From Curtobacterium sp. VKM Ac-1393 (lineage in GTDB: Bacteria; Actinomycetota; Actinomycetes; Actinomycetales; Microbacteriaceae): a DNA stretch of 64,000 nt. The first letter of the stretch is position 1, and every line of letters begins with the position of its first letter. Location of the stretch: contig NZ_JADKRW010000007.1 of NCBI RefSeq assembly GCF_015350995.1, positions 186,001 through 250,000 on the forward strand. Reading direction: 5' to 3'. This document shows, piece after piece, positions 29,042-37,098 of this stretch. Under the pieces are notes generated by a model that worked only from the letters and a program-made list of their open reading frames with translations, was not told where the DNA came from and made no database searches. Made by a program: the position numbers and the translations under genes.

Positions 29042-29521
29042 TCAGGCGACCAGGAGCTCGATCTGCGCCCGGATCGTCTCCGCCGTCGGGAACCGCAGCC
29101 CGACCAGGCCGACGTGCCGCCAGCGCACGATGCCGTCCGGCCCGATCACGAACACCGACCGGCGGAGACCGAGGCCCGGGGCGCGCACGCCGTAGTCGCG
29201 GACGACCGAGCCGGCGGTGTCGCTCAGCAGCGGGAAGGTGAGGGACGAACCACGGGCGAAGGTCTCGTGCGAGTCGAGCGCCTGCGGGCTGATGCCCCAG
29301 ACCACGGCGCCGAGGTCGTCGAAGCCGTCGAGCTCGGCCTGGTAGCTGCAGAGCTGGGCGGTGCAGACGGCCGTCGCGTCGCCGGGGTAGAAGGCGAGCA
29401 CCACGGTCCGGCCGATCTCCGACGACAGGTCGTACTCGTCGTCGGTGCGGACGCCCTGGCGGACGATCATGCCCGGCAGGGTGAACGTCGGGGCGGACTC
29501 GCCGACCGCGGGGATGCTCAT
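29042..29521 (-). CDS. Peroxiredoxin (BCP/PrxQ-like)
   Basis: 159 aa AhpC/TSA-fold thiol peroxidase. The peroxidatic cysteine is Cys53 in FYPGDATAVCTAQLC and Cys58 five residues later is the expected resolving cysteine of atypical 2-Cys PrxQ/BCP enzymes. It reduces hydroperoxides using thioredoxin or a similar thiol donor. TAGCGT (29528-29533, complementary strand) is 6 nt before the ATG. Monocistronic. Confidence 0.9.
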   Translation of the reverse strand: MSIPAVGESAPTFTLPGMIVRQGVRTDDEYDLSSEIGRTVVLAFYPGDATAVCTAQLCSYQAELDGFDDLGAVVWGISPQALDSHETFARGSSLTFPLLSDTAGSVVRDYGVRAPGLGLRRSVFVIGPDGIVRWRHVGLVGLRFPTAETIRAQIELLVA

Positions 29522-29597
29522 GCGCTCACGCTAGGGGTGCGGGGCAGTGGGTTGCCCCTCGGCGCGCTGGACGCGTCCTGTGGATGCGCTCCGTGGC

Positions 29598-30347
29598 TCA
29601 GGAGAACAACCGGGGGAACGCGTTCGCGACCCAGGGGTAGCCCACGAACACGGCGGCGTCGAGCAGGCAGTGCGTGATGATCAGGGGCATCAGGCGGCCC
29701 CACTTCGTGTAGATCCAGCCGAACACGACGCCCATCACGGCGTTGCCGACGAACGCGCCGAAGCCCTGGTACAGGTGGTAGCTCCCGCGCAGCAGCGCCG
29801 TCGACAGGATCACCTGCCACCGCCCCCACCCGAGGTCGCCGAGTCGGGCGTAGAGGTACCCGATCACGATCACCTCTTCTTGCAGGCCGGAGCGGATCGC
29901 GGACAGCAGCAGGACCGGCACCGTCCACCAGTACGAGTTCAGGGCGGCCGGGTCGACGTTCACCGTGATGCCGAGGGCGCGCCCGGCGAAGTACAGGGCG
30001 AGCCCGGGGATCCCGATGCACAGCGCGATGAGCGCCGGACCGCCGAGGTCGGGCTTCACCCGGAAGCGGTCGATGCCGAGCCGGGACAGGTGCGGGCGCG
30101 TCGTGTTCCACAGCAGGAAGCAGACGAGCGCGACCGGCGCCAGGTCGACGGCGATGCCGAGCAGCTGCCGCGCGAGGTCGACGTACTGCACCGTCGTCGA
30201 CGACGTGTTCAGCGCCGTGGACTGCTCGCCGAGCGGGGTCGTCTGCGACAGGTCGTCGATGATCTGGAGGATCGAGTACAGCGCGCTGGCGCCCAGTGAG
30301 AGCAGCAGGACGATGGTGATCTCGACCCACGTTCGCCGTCGGCTCAT
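29598..30347 (-). CDS. CPBP family intramembrane protease-like protein
   Basis: 249 aa from ATG 30347 with about seven helices. The CPBP (Rce1/ABI-like) motifs are present as QEEVIVIGYLYARL (motif 1), LLRGSYHLYQG (motif 2) and ITHCLLDAAVF (motif 3). Motif 1 is usually EExxxR; here the Arg position is Ile, so activity may be altered. Members are membrane glutamic proteases or unproven homologues. The neighbours (peroxiredoxin and typA) do not suggest a substrate. Confidence 0.85.
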   Translation of the reverse strand: MSRRRTWVEITIVLLLSLGASALYSILQIIDDLSQTTPLGEQSTALNTSSTTVQYVDLARQLLGIAVDLAPVALVCFLLWNTTRPHLSRLGIDRFRVKPDLGGPALIALCIGIPGLALYFAGRALGITVNVDPAALNSYWWTVPVLLLSAIRSGLQEEVIVIGYLYARLGDLGWGRWQVILSTALLRGSYHLYQGFGAFVGNAVMGVVFGWIYTKWGRLMPLIITHCLLDAAVFVGYPWVANAFPRLFS

Positions 30348-30468
30348 CTGCTGTACTCCTGACGGTTGCGAACTACCGGTAGACTGGCGTGTCGGGCGTT
30401 CTGCCCGCGGGTGCGGTGCCGACAAATCACTGGCCCGACACTCTCCCAGAAATTGAAGGATGTCCTGT

Positions 30469-32391
30469 ATGGCGCTCGCCACCCGGTCCGACCTGCGCAA
30501 CGTCGCCATCGTGGCACACGTCGACCACGGCAAGACCACCCTCGTCGACGCGATGCTCACGCAGACCAACTCGTTCGACGCCCACTTCGAGGGCGAAGAC
30601 CGCATGATGGACTCGAACGACCTCGAGCGCGAGAAGGGCATCACGATCCTCGCGAAGAACACGTCGGTGCTCTACAACGGCAAGCACGCGACCGAGTTCG
30701 GCGCGGACGGCCCCATCACCATCAACGTGATCGACACCCCGGGTCACGCCGACTTCGGTGGCGAGGTCGAGCGCGGCCTGTCCATGGTCGACGGTGTCGT
30801 GCTGCTGGTCGACGCGTCCGAGGGCCCGCTGCCCCAGACGCGCTTCGTGCTCCGCAAGGCGCTCGCGGCCAAGCTCCCGGTGATCCTGCTCGTCAACAAG
30901 ACGGACCGCCCCGACTCCCGCATCGACGAGGTCGTCTCCGAGTCGCAGGACCTGCTCCTCGGCCTGGCGTCCGACCTGGCGGACGAGGTCGACGACCTCG
31001 ACCTCGACGCGATCCTCGACGTACCGGTGGTCTACGCCTCCGGCCGCAACGGTGCCGCGTCGCGCAACAAGCCGAACGACGGCGAGCTGCCCGACAACGA
31101 CGACCTCGAGCCGCTCTTCGAAGCGATCCTCCAGCACGTCCCCGCGCCGAAGTACGACGACCAGCACCCGCTGCAGGCCCACGTCACCAACCTCGACGCG
31201 TCGCCGTTCCTCGGTCGCCTCGCGCTGCTGCGCATCTTCCACGGCACGATGAAGAAGGGCCAGACGGTCGCGTGGGTCAAGCACGACGGCACCGTCGTCA
31301 ACGCCCGCATCACCGAGCTCCTCATCACCAAGGCGCTCGAGCGCTACCCGGCCGAGTCGGCGGGCCCCGGTGACATCGTCGCCGTCGCCGGTTTCGACAC
31401 GATCACCATCGGCGAGACCCTGTCCGACCCCGAGGACGTCCGTCCGCTGCCGACCATCACGGTCGACGACCCGGCGATCTCGATGACGATCGGCACGAAC
31501 ACCAGCCCGCTCGTCGGCAAGGTCAAGGGTCACAAGCTGACCGCCCGCATGGTCAAGGAGCGCCTCGACCGCGAGCTCATCGGCAACGTCTCGCTCAAGG
31601 TCCTCGACATCGGTCGTCCCGATGCGTGGGAGGTCCAGGGCCGTGGTGAGCTCGCGCTCGCCATCCTGGTCGAGCAGATGCGTCGTGAGGGCTTCGAGCT
31701 CACCGTCGGCAAGCCGCAGGTCGTCACCAAGCGTGACGAGAACGGCAAGCTGCAGGAGCCCTACGAGCACATGACGATCGACACGCCGGAGGAGTACCTC
31801 GGCGCGATCACGCAGCTCATGGCCGCTCGCAAGGGCCGCATGGAGAACATGACGAACCACGGCACCGGCTGGGTGCGCATGGAGTTCATCGTCCCGTCGC
31901 GCGGCCTGATCGGCTTCCGCACGTCGTTCCTGACCGAGACCCGCGGCACCGGCATCGCCAACGCGATCTCGCACGGCTACGACGAGTGGGCCGGCCCGAT
32001 CCAGACCCGCATCAACGGCTCGATCGTGTCCGACCGCTCCGGTGTCGTCACGCCGTTCGCCATCACGAACCTGCAGGAGCGGATGACGTTCTTCGTCAAC
32101 CCCACCGAAGAGGTCTACGAGGGCATGGTCATCGGCGAGAACTCGCGCGCCGACGACATGGACGTCAACATCACGAAGGAGAAGAAGCTCACGAACATGC
32201 GTTCGGCGAACGCCGACTCCTTCGAGTCGATGACGCCGTCGCGCCAGCTCTCCCTCGAGGAGTGCCTGGAGTTCGCGCGCGAGGACGAGTGCGTCGAGGT
32301 CACCCCGGCCGTCGTCCGCATCCGCAAGGTCGAGCTCGACGCGTCGGCTCGCCAGCGCTCGTACGCGCGCCTGAAGCGTCAGGACGCGTAA
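30469..32391 (+). CDS. typA: Ribosome-associated GTPase TypA/BipA
   Basis: 640 aa translational GTPase that acts in 50S assembly and stress or cold adaptation. G motifs: AHVDHGKTTL (G1), REKGITI (G2), DTPGHADFGGEVER (G3) and NKTD (G4); the EF-G-like domains II, III and V and the BipA-specific C-terminus (GIANAISHGYDEWAGPI) follow. Start: GAAGG at 30455-30459 is 9 nt before ATG 30469; the alternative ATG 30460 directly abuts that ribosome site. A TAGACT box at 30380-30385 is the likely -10, giving a leader of about 80 nt. Confidence 0.96.
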   Translation: MALATRSDLRNVAIVAHVDHGKTTLVDAMLTQTNSFDAHFEGEDRMMDSNDLEREKGITILAKNTSVLYNGKHATEFGADGPITINVIDTPGHADFGGEVERGLSMVDGVVLLVDASEGPLPQTRFVLRKALAAKLPVILLVNKTDRPDSRIDEVVSESQDLLLGLASDLADEVDDLDLDAILDVPVVYASGRNGAASRNKPNDGELPDNDDLEPLFEAILQHVPAPKYDDQHPLQAHVTNLDASPFLGRLALLRIFHGTMKKGQTVAWVKHDGTVVNARITELLITKALERYPAESAGPGDIVAVAGFDTITIGETLSDPEDVRPLPTITVDDPAISMTIGTNTSPLVGKVKGHKLTARMVKERLDRELIGNVSLKVLDIGRPDAWEVQGRGELALAILVEQMRREGFELTVGKPQVVTKRDENGKLQEPYEHMTIDTPEEYLGAITQLMAARKGRMENMTNHGTGWVRMEFIVPSRGLIGFRTSFLTETRGTGIANAISHGYDEWAGPIQTRINGSIVSDRSGVVTPFAITNLQERMTFFVNPTEEVYEGMVIGENSRADDMDVNITKEKKLTNMRSANADSFESMTPSRQLSLEECLEFAREDECVEVTPAVVRIRKVELDASARQRSYARLKRQDA

Positions 32392-32457
32392 GCACGAAGC
32401 GACGCGTCGCGTCAGCAAGCGCACGACCTGAGGAGGTCGGGGGTTACGGTGGATGCC

Positions 32458-33651
32458 GTGACTCTCGACCTCCTCTCGCTGTACCAGGACCTGCACGCCC
32501 ACCCCGAGCTCGGATTCCAGGAGCACCGCACCGCGGGCATCGTGGCCGACCGGCTCGCCGAGATCGGCGGCATCGAGGTGACCACGGGCGTCGGCGGCAC
32601 CGGCGTCGTCGGTGTCCTGTCGAACGGTGCCGGCCCGGTCGTGTGGCTGCGGGCGGACATGGACGGCCTGCCCGTGCAGGAGCGCACTGGGCTGTCCTAC
32701 GCCAGCCAGCACCGCGGCACCGACGAGGACGGCAACGACGTCCCGACGATGCACGCCTGCGGCCACGACATCCACGTCACGTGGCTGCTCGGCACGCTCG
32801 AGCGCCTGGCGGCGACCACGAGCGAGTGGCACGGCACGGTCGTCGGCGTCTTCCAGCCCGCAGAAGAGGTCATCTCTGGTGCCCGCGCCATGGTCGAGGA
32901 CGGCCTGGTCGAGCGGTTCCCGAAGCCGGACGTCGTGCTCGGTCAGCACTCGGCCCCCGCACCGGTCGGCATCGTCGCGATCGGGTCCGGCCCGGTGATG
33001 GCGTCGAGCGACCGGCTCACCGTGACGTTCAACGGTCGCGGGGCGCACGGTTCCGCGCCGCAGGCCTCGCTCGACCCGGTCGTCACCGCCGCGTCGGCAG
33101 TGGTCCGGTTGCAGACGGTCGTGTCGCGCGAGGTCTCGCCGAGCGACGCCGGCGTCGTGACCGTCGGGAGCTTCCACGCCGGCACGCGCGCGAACATCAT
33201 CCCCGACCAGGCGGTCATCGAGATCTCGACGCGTGCCCGCAACGAGGAGACCCGTGCTCGGATCATCGCCTCGATCGAGCGGATCGTCCGGGCCGAGAGC
33301 GACGCCGGTGGTCTGCCGGAGCCGACGATCGTGCGGTCGCCGGGTGCCGAGGTGACCGTGAACGACGCGGAGTCCGCCGCCCGCGTGCTCGCCGCCGTCA
33401 GCGCCGCCGTGCCGGGTGCACGCGAGCTCGAGATCGGGCTCGCGATGGCGTCGGAGGACGTGGGTCAGCTCGCGACCGCGGCCGGGGTCCCGCTCGTGTA
33501 CTGGTTCACGGGCATCACCGACCCGGAGCTGTTCCGTCGCGGCGAGGACATCCCGAGCAACCACTCGCCGTTCTACGCGCCGCAGGCCGAGACCGCGATC
33601 CCGGTGGGCGTCGACGCCCTGGTGGCCGCGACACGCGCCTACGTCGCCTGA
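32458..33651 (+). CDS. M20D amidohydrolase (N-acyl amino acid/IAA-amino acid hydrolase type)
   Basis: 397 aa. Di-metal amidohydrolase motifs: HAHPELGFQE, RADMDGLPVQE, HACGHDIHVTW (Cys and His ligands), FQPAEEVISGA and the lid-domain dimer segment. The family cleaves N-acetyl, hippuryl or auxin-amino-acid amides in the cytosol; the substrate is not decided here. I chose GTG 32458 because TACGGT at 32445-32450 is 7 nt before it (leaderless); GTG 32449 in frame would overlap that box. Confidence 0.9.
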   Translation: MTLDLLSLYQDLHAHPELGFQEHRTAGIVADRLAEIGGIEVTTGVGGTGVVGVLSNGAGPVVWLRADMDGLPVQERTGLSYASQHRGTDEDGNDVPTMHACGHDIHVTWLLGTLERLAATTSEWHGTVVGVFQPAEEVISGARAMVEDGLVERFPKPDVVLGQHSAPAPVGIVAIGSGPVMASSDRLTVTFNGRGAHGSAPQASLDPVVTAASAVVRLQTVVSREVSPSDAGVVTVGSFHAGTRANIIPDQAVIEISTRARNEETRARIIASIERIVRAESDAGGLPEPTIVRSPGAEVTVNDAESAARVLAAVSAAVPGARELEIGLAMASEDVGQLATAAGVPLVYWFTGITDPELFRRGEDIPSNHSPFYAPQAETAIPVGVDALVAATRAYVA

Positions 33652-33653
33652 CG

Positions 33654-33741
33654 GACGGGAGGCGCGGGGCGGCCCCGCCGCGCGCGTGATGGTCCCAGGG
33701 ACAGGACGTTCACAGCCAACTCGCCACGGGCCTCCCGGCTC
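33654..33741. repeat. Degenerate copy of the 40-bp palindrome family
   Basis: GACGGGAGGC at the left and CGGGCCTCCCG at the right are the family arms, but about 60 bp now separate them, including a compact GCGGGGC-G-GCCCCGC hairpin (33664-33678). It lies between two co-directional genes, unlike the intact copies. Confidence 0.45.
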
Positions 33742-33759
33742 ACCCGTTACGGTCGCGAC

Positions 33760-34302
33760 ATGCGTTCCCTCCGTACCCCGCTGATCGCCGCCGTCGCTGC
33801 CGGCATCGCCCTCGCCGGACTCACCGGCTGCTCGTCCGACGCCGTCAAGCAGGCGACGGATCTCGGATCCTCTGTCGCGTCGACGGTCGCGGACGGCGTC
33901 GCCGGCATCGACGGCAAGGCGATCCAGGACGGCATGTCCTCGGTGGCGGGTGGAATCGACGGTGCGCTCGACACCGCGCTCAAGGGCGCGAACGTGACCT
34001 CCGACGGCAAGGTGCCGGACGGGTTCCCGTCGACCGACGTGCCACTCGTCGACGGCACGGTGCTCGGCGGGGGAGCGGGACCGAACGGTTCCGGGTGGGT
34101 CGTGCAGGTCCGCGCCGGATCGGTCGACGACTTCGCTGCCGCGGCCCAGCAGCTCGCCGACGCCGGCTACACCGAGTCGGCGAAGCGCGCGGACTCGTCG
34201 AGCGCGTTCGGGATGTTCCGGAGCGACGCCTACCGCGTCGTGCTCACGTTCTCCGACGGTTCGGACGGCGTCACCGCGACCTACATCGTGACGCCCCGCT
34301 AG
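33760..34302 (+). CDS. Small lipoprotein, unknown function
   Basis: 180 aa with a lipoprotein signal ending LAGLTGC (Cys24). The middle is Gly/Asp-rich (SVASTVADGVAGIDGKAIQDG) and the C-terminal half (GSGWVVQVRAGSVDDFAAAAQQLADAGYTESAKRADSS) looks like a compact alpha/beta domain. No family is recognised. TACGGT (33748-33753) is 6 nt before ATG 33760. It precedes the MshB-like gene by 25 bp but that gene has its own -10 box. Confidence 0.8.
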   Translation: MRSLRTPLIAAVAAGIALAGLTGCSSDAVKQATDLGSSVASTVADGVAGIDGKAIQDGMSSVAGGIDGALDTALKGANVTSDGKVPDGFPSTDVPLVDGTVLGGGAGPNGSGWVVQVRAGSVDDFAAAAQQLADAGYTESAKRADSSSAFGMFRSDAYRVVLTFSDGSDGVTATYIVTPR

Positions 34303-34327
34303 GCACGAACCCGTACGCTGGGACCCG

Positions 34328-35530
34328 ATGTCGAAGGTCGCTGCCACCCGCCCCGAACGCGTGCTGTTCGTGCACGCCCACCCCGACGACGAGACCCTGT
34401 CGTCCGGTGGGACGATCGCCACCCTGCTCGAGCTCGGTGCCGAGGTGACCGTGCTGACGGCCACACGCGGTGAGCGCGGCGAGATGCTCACCGAGCGGCT
34501 CGCGCCACTGGCCGGCGACGGCCCCCGGGTCGCCGCACACCGCGAGACCGAGATCGCCGGGGCGCTCGCAGCCCTCGGCGGCCCCACGCACCTGTGGCTC
34601 GGCGGTCGTGGCGCCCGCCCGACCGACCTGCCGGAGCGCCGGTACACCGACTCCGGCATGCAGTGGGGCCCGGACGGACGGGCCACCGCTGCCGACGACG
34701 CCCCCGCCGACTCGTTGACCGCTGCCGACCTCGGCGAGGTCGTCGACGACGTCCGCGCCGCGATCCGGTCCACCGGTGCCGACGCGGTCGTGAGCTACGC
34801 CGACGACGGCGGCTACGGCCACCCGGACCACGTCCGCGTGCACCACGCCGCCCGGTACGCGGCCCGCGCCGAAGAGGTTGCGTTCTCGATGATCGTCTCT
34901 CCGGACGGCTCCGGGGCCGACGGCGCTGCCGACGTCACCGTCGACGTCCTGCCCGTCCGCGCGAAGCTCCGTGCCGCCGTCGAGCAGTACCGCTCGCAGG
35001 TCACCGTCGACCCGATGGACCCCGCCGACCCGACCGCCCTGTCGTGGGTGATGCCGCACGGCGTCCGCCAACACGCTCCCGCGGTCGAGGCCTTCCGGCA
35101 CGATGCCGACCCGCAGCCGCCGGCACCGCAGACCTTCGCCGAGATGTCCGGCCAGGGCAAGGTCGCGGCGGTCGCCGTCTCGCTCGTGCTCGGGCTCGTC
35201 ACCGGCGGCCTCGGCACCGTGACGCACCAGCAGACCATCGGCGCCGCGGCGTTCCCGATCGGCCTGGTGGTCACCACCCTGATCGTGGTCGGCCTGACCG
35301 TGGGCATCCGGTTGCTGTTCCGGTCGCGGGCGATGGTCGCGGCGATCGGCATCGGCATCCTCGTCGCCACGCAGGTGCTCGTCTCGGTCGGCGGGCAGGG
35401 TTCGCCACTCGTGCTGGCGAACGCCGCCGGGTACGTGTGGACGTTCGCCCCCGCCGTCATCGCCGCCCTCGTGCTCGCGTGGCCGGACCTGTCGGGGCTG
35501 CGGTCCCGGACGGCCCCGGGCCACGAGTAG
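34328..35530 (+). CDS. MshB-like PIG-L deacetylase fused to a C-terminal membrane domain
   Basis: 400 aa. The N-terminal 270 residues are a zinc LmbE/PIG-L deacetylase: VHAHPDDETLSSGG (metal ligands), TRGERGEM and GGYGHPDHVRVH. In actinobacteria the closest well-known member is MshB, which deacetylates GlcNAc-Ins in mycothiol synthesis; its link here to a downstream fdxA and dapC is also seen around mshB in mycobacteria. Unlike soluble MshB, residues about 285-390 form four predicted helices. TACGCT (34314-34319) is 8 nt before the ATG. MshB activity is likely but not proven. Confidence 0.8.
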   Translation: MSKVAATRPERVLFVHAHPDDETLSSGGTIATLLELGAEVTVLTATRGERGEMLTERLAPLAGDGPRVAAHRETEIAGALAALGGPTHLWLGGRGARPTDLPERRYTDSGMQWGPDGRATAADDAPADSLTAADLGEVVDDVRAAIRSTGADAVVSYADDGGYGHPDHVRVHHAARYAARAEEVAFSMIVSPDGSGADGAADVTVDVLPVRAKLRAAVEQYRSQVTVDPMDPADPTALSWVMPHGVRQHAPAVEAFRHDADPQPPAPQTFAEMSGQGKVAAVAVSLVLGLVTGGLGTVTHQQTIGAAAFPIGLVVTTLIVVGLTVGIRLLFRSRAMVAAIGIGILVATQVLVSVGGQGSPLVLANAAGYVWTFAPAVIAALVLAWPDLSGLRSRTAPGHE

Positions 35531-35565
35531 ACTCGAACCCGCTCGTCGAAGGGAGCACCCGAACC

Positions 35566-35883
35566 GTGACCTACGTGATCGCCCAGCCCTGTGTCGACGT
35601 CAAGGACCGCGCGTGCATCGACGAATGCCCCGTCGACTGCATCTACGAAGGCGACCGGTCGCTCTACATCCACCCCGACGAGTGCGTCGACTGCGGTGCG
35701 TGCGAACCGGTCTGCCCGGTCGAGGCGATCTACTACGAGGACGACCTGCCCGACGAGTGGGCCGACTACTACAAGGCCAACGTCGAGTTCTTCCAAGAGG
35801 TCGGCTCGCCCGGCGGTGCCGCGAAGGTCGGTGTGATCCACAAGGACCACCCGGTCATCATGGCCGAACCGCCCCGCGGCTGA
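35566..35883 (+). CDS. fdxA: Seven-iron ferredoxin
   Basis: 105 aa from GTG 35566 (GGGAGC upstream). Cysteines 9, 17, 21, 25, 40, 43, 46 and 50 form the [3Fe-4S]/[4Fe-4S] pattern of actinobacterial FdxA/FdxC (ACIDECPVDCIYEG and CVDCGACEPVCPVEAI). The C-terminal tail (KVGVIHKDHPVIMAEPPRG) is typical of the family. It is a low-potential electron carrier in the cytosol. It lies 35 nt after the MshB-like gene and 13 nt before dapC. Confidence 0.95.
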   Translation: MTYVIAQPCVDVKDRACIDECPVDCIYEGDRSLYIHPDECVDCGACEPVCPVEAIYYEDDLPDEWADYYKANVEFFQEVGSPGGAAKVGVIHKDHPVIMAEPPRG

Positions 35884-35896
35884 TCCGGAGCCGCAC

Positions 35897-37015
35897 GTGG
35901 CGCTCGACCTGCCCGACTTCCCCTGGGACCAGCTCGTCCCGTTCAAGCAGCGCGCGGCGGCGTACGAGGGCGGCATCGTCGACCTGAGCGTCGGTTCGCC
36001 GGTCGACCCCACGCCCGAGGTCGTCCGGCGTGCCCTGGCCGAGGCCACGGACGCGCACGCCTACCCGCAGGTCGCCGGTACCCCGGCCCTCCGCCAGGCG
36101 ATCGCCGACTGGTACGGCCGCCGGCACGGGGTGCAGCTGACCGAGGCGCACACGCTGCCGACGATCGGCTCGAAGGAGTTCATCGCCGGACTGGCGCTCT
36201 GGCTCGGCATCGGCGCCGGCGACACCGTCGTGTTCCCGGCTGCCGCGTACCCGACCTACGAACTCGGCGCGGCCCTGGTCGGCGCCGATGCCCTCGCCTC
36301 GGACGACCCGGCGGCGTGGCCCGCGACGACGAAGCTGGTGTGGCTCAACTCGCCCGGCAACCCCGACGGTCGGGTGCTGTCGATCGACGAGCTGCGCGTC
36401 GCGGTAGAGCGTGCGCGGGCACTCGGCGCCGTGATCGTCGGCGACGAGTGCTACGCCGAACTCGGCTGGGACCCCGAGTACGCCACCACGCCGACCCCAA
36501 CGATCCTCGACCCCCGTGTCGTCGGCGACTCGGTCGACGGTGTGCTCAGCGTGTACTCGTTGTCGAAGCAGTCGAACCTGGCCGGGTACCGCGCGGCGTT
36601 CGTCGCCGGTGACGCCCGGATCCTGGCCGACGTGCTCGCGGTCCGGAAGCACGCGGGGCTCATGCCGCCGCTGCCGGTGCAGCAAGCCATGATCGTCGCG
36701 CTGGCGGACGAGACCCACGTGCAGCAGCAGAAGGCCCGCTACCGCGCGCGCCGGAACATGCTCCGACGGGCACTCGAGGACGCCGGCTTCCGCGTCGACC
36801 ACAGCGAGGCCGGCCTGTACCTCTGGGCGACCCGCGGTGAGCCCGGGCTCGACACGGTCTCCTGGTTGGCCGACCGCGGGATCCTGGTCGCTCCGGGCAC
36901 GTTCTACGGTGCGGCGGGCGGCGACCACGTCCGGGTGGCGCTCACGGCGACCGACGAGCGGATCGCGGCGGCAGCGCAGCGGCTCGCCAGCAGTCGGCGG
37001 CTCGGCACCGCGTAG
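35897..37015 (+). CDS. dapC: Succinyldiaminopimelate transaminase
   Basis: 372 aa from GTG 35897, fold-type I aminotransferase. The PLP lysine is in YSLSKQSNLAGYRAAF, a signature that separates actinobacterial DapC from other class I enzymes; SVGSPVDPTPEVV and WLNSPGNPDGRVLS are further matches. It makes N-succinyl-LL-diaminopimelate in the lysine/peptidoglycan pathway. Its position right after fdxA is conserved in actinobacteria, and dapD and dapE lie 1.6-2.7 kb downstream. Confidence 0.93.
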   Translation: MALDLPDFPWDQLVPFKQRAAAYEGGIVDLSVGSPVDPTPEVVRRALAEATDAHAYPQVAGTPALRQAIADWYGRRHGVQLTEAHTLPTIGSKEFIAGLALWLGIGAGDTVVFPAAAYPTYELGAALVGADALASDDPAAWPATTKLVWLNSPGNPDGRVLSIDELRVAVERARALGAVIVGDECYAELGWDPEYATTPTPTILDPRVVGDSVDGVLSVYSLSKQSNLAGYRAAFVAGDARILADVLAVRKHAGLMPPLPVQQAMIVALADETHVQQQKARYRARRNMLRRALEDAGFRVDHSEAGLYLWATRGEPGLDTVSWLADRGILVAPGTFYGAAGGDHVRVALTATDERIAAAAQRLASSRRLGTA

Positions 37016-37086
37016 CCCACAGCGCAATCGGGGGTTCCCACCACATCGTGACCATCGATGTGTGCACGAGCGACAGACGCCGCGAT

Positions 37087-37092
37087 TAGGCT
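37087..37092 (+). promoter_or_regulatory. -10 box giving leaderless gltA mRNA
   Basis: TAGGCT ends 6 nt before GTG 37099, so transcription is expected to begin at or next to the start codon. This is a representative of the leaderless layout found for many genes in the window. Confidence 0.6.
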
Positions 37093-37098
37093 GTCACC

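Noticed and set aside
30427..34773. A 1448-codon open frame on the minus strand across typA and following genes
   Set aside because: It is antisense to well-supported genes, its product is an Arg/Val/Asp-rich low-complexity sequence with no motif, and long antisense frames are expected at this GC content. The same holds for minus-strand frames at 551-3115, 10805-13996 and 15885-17753.
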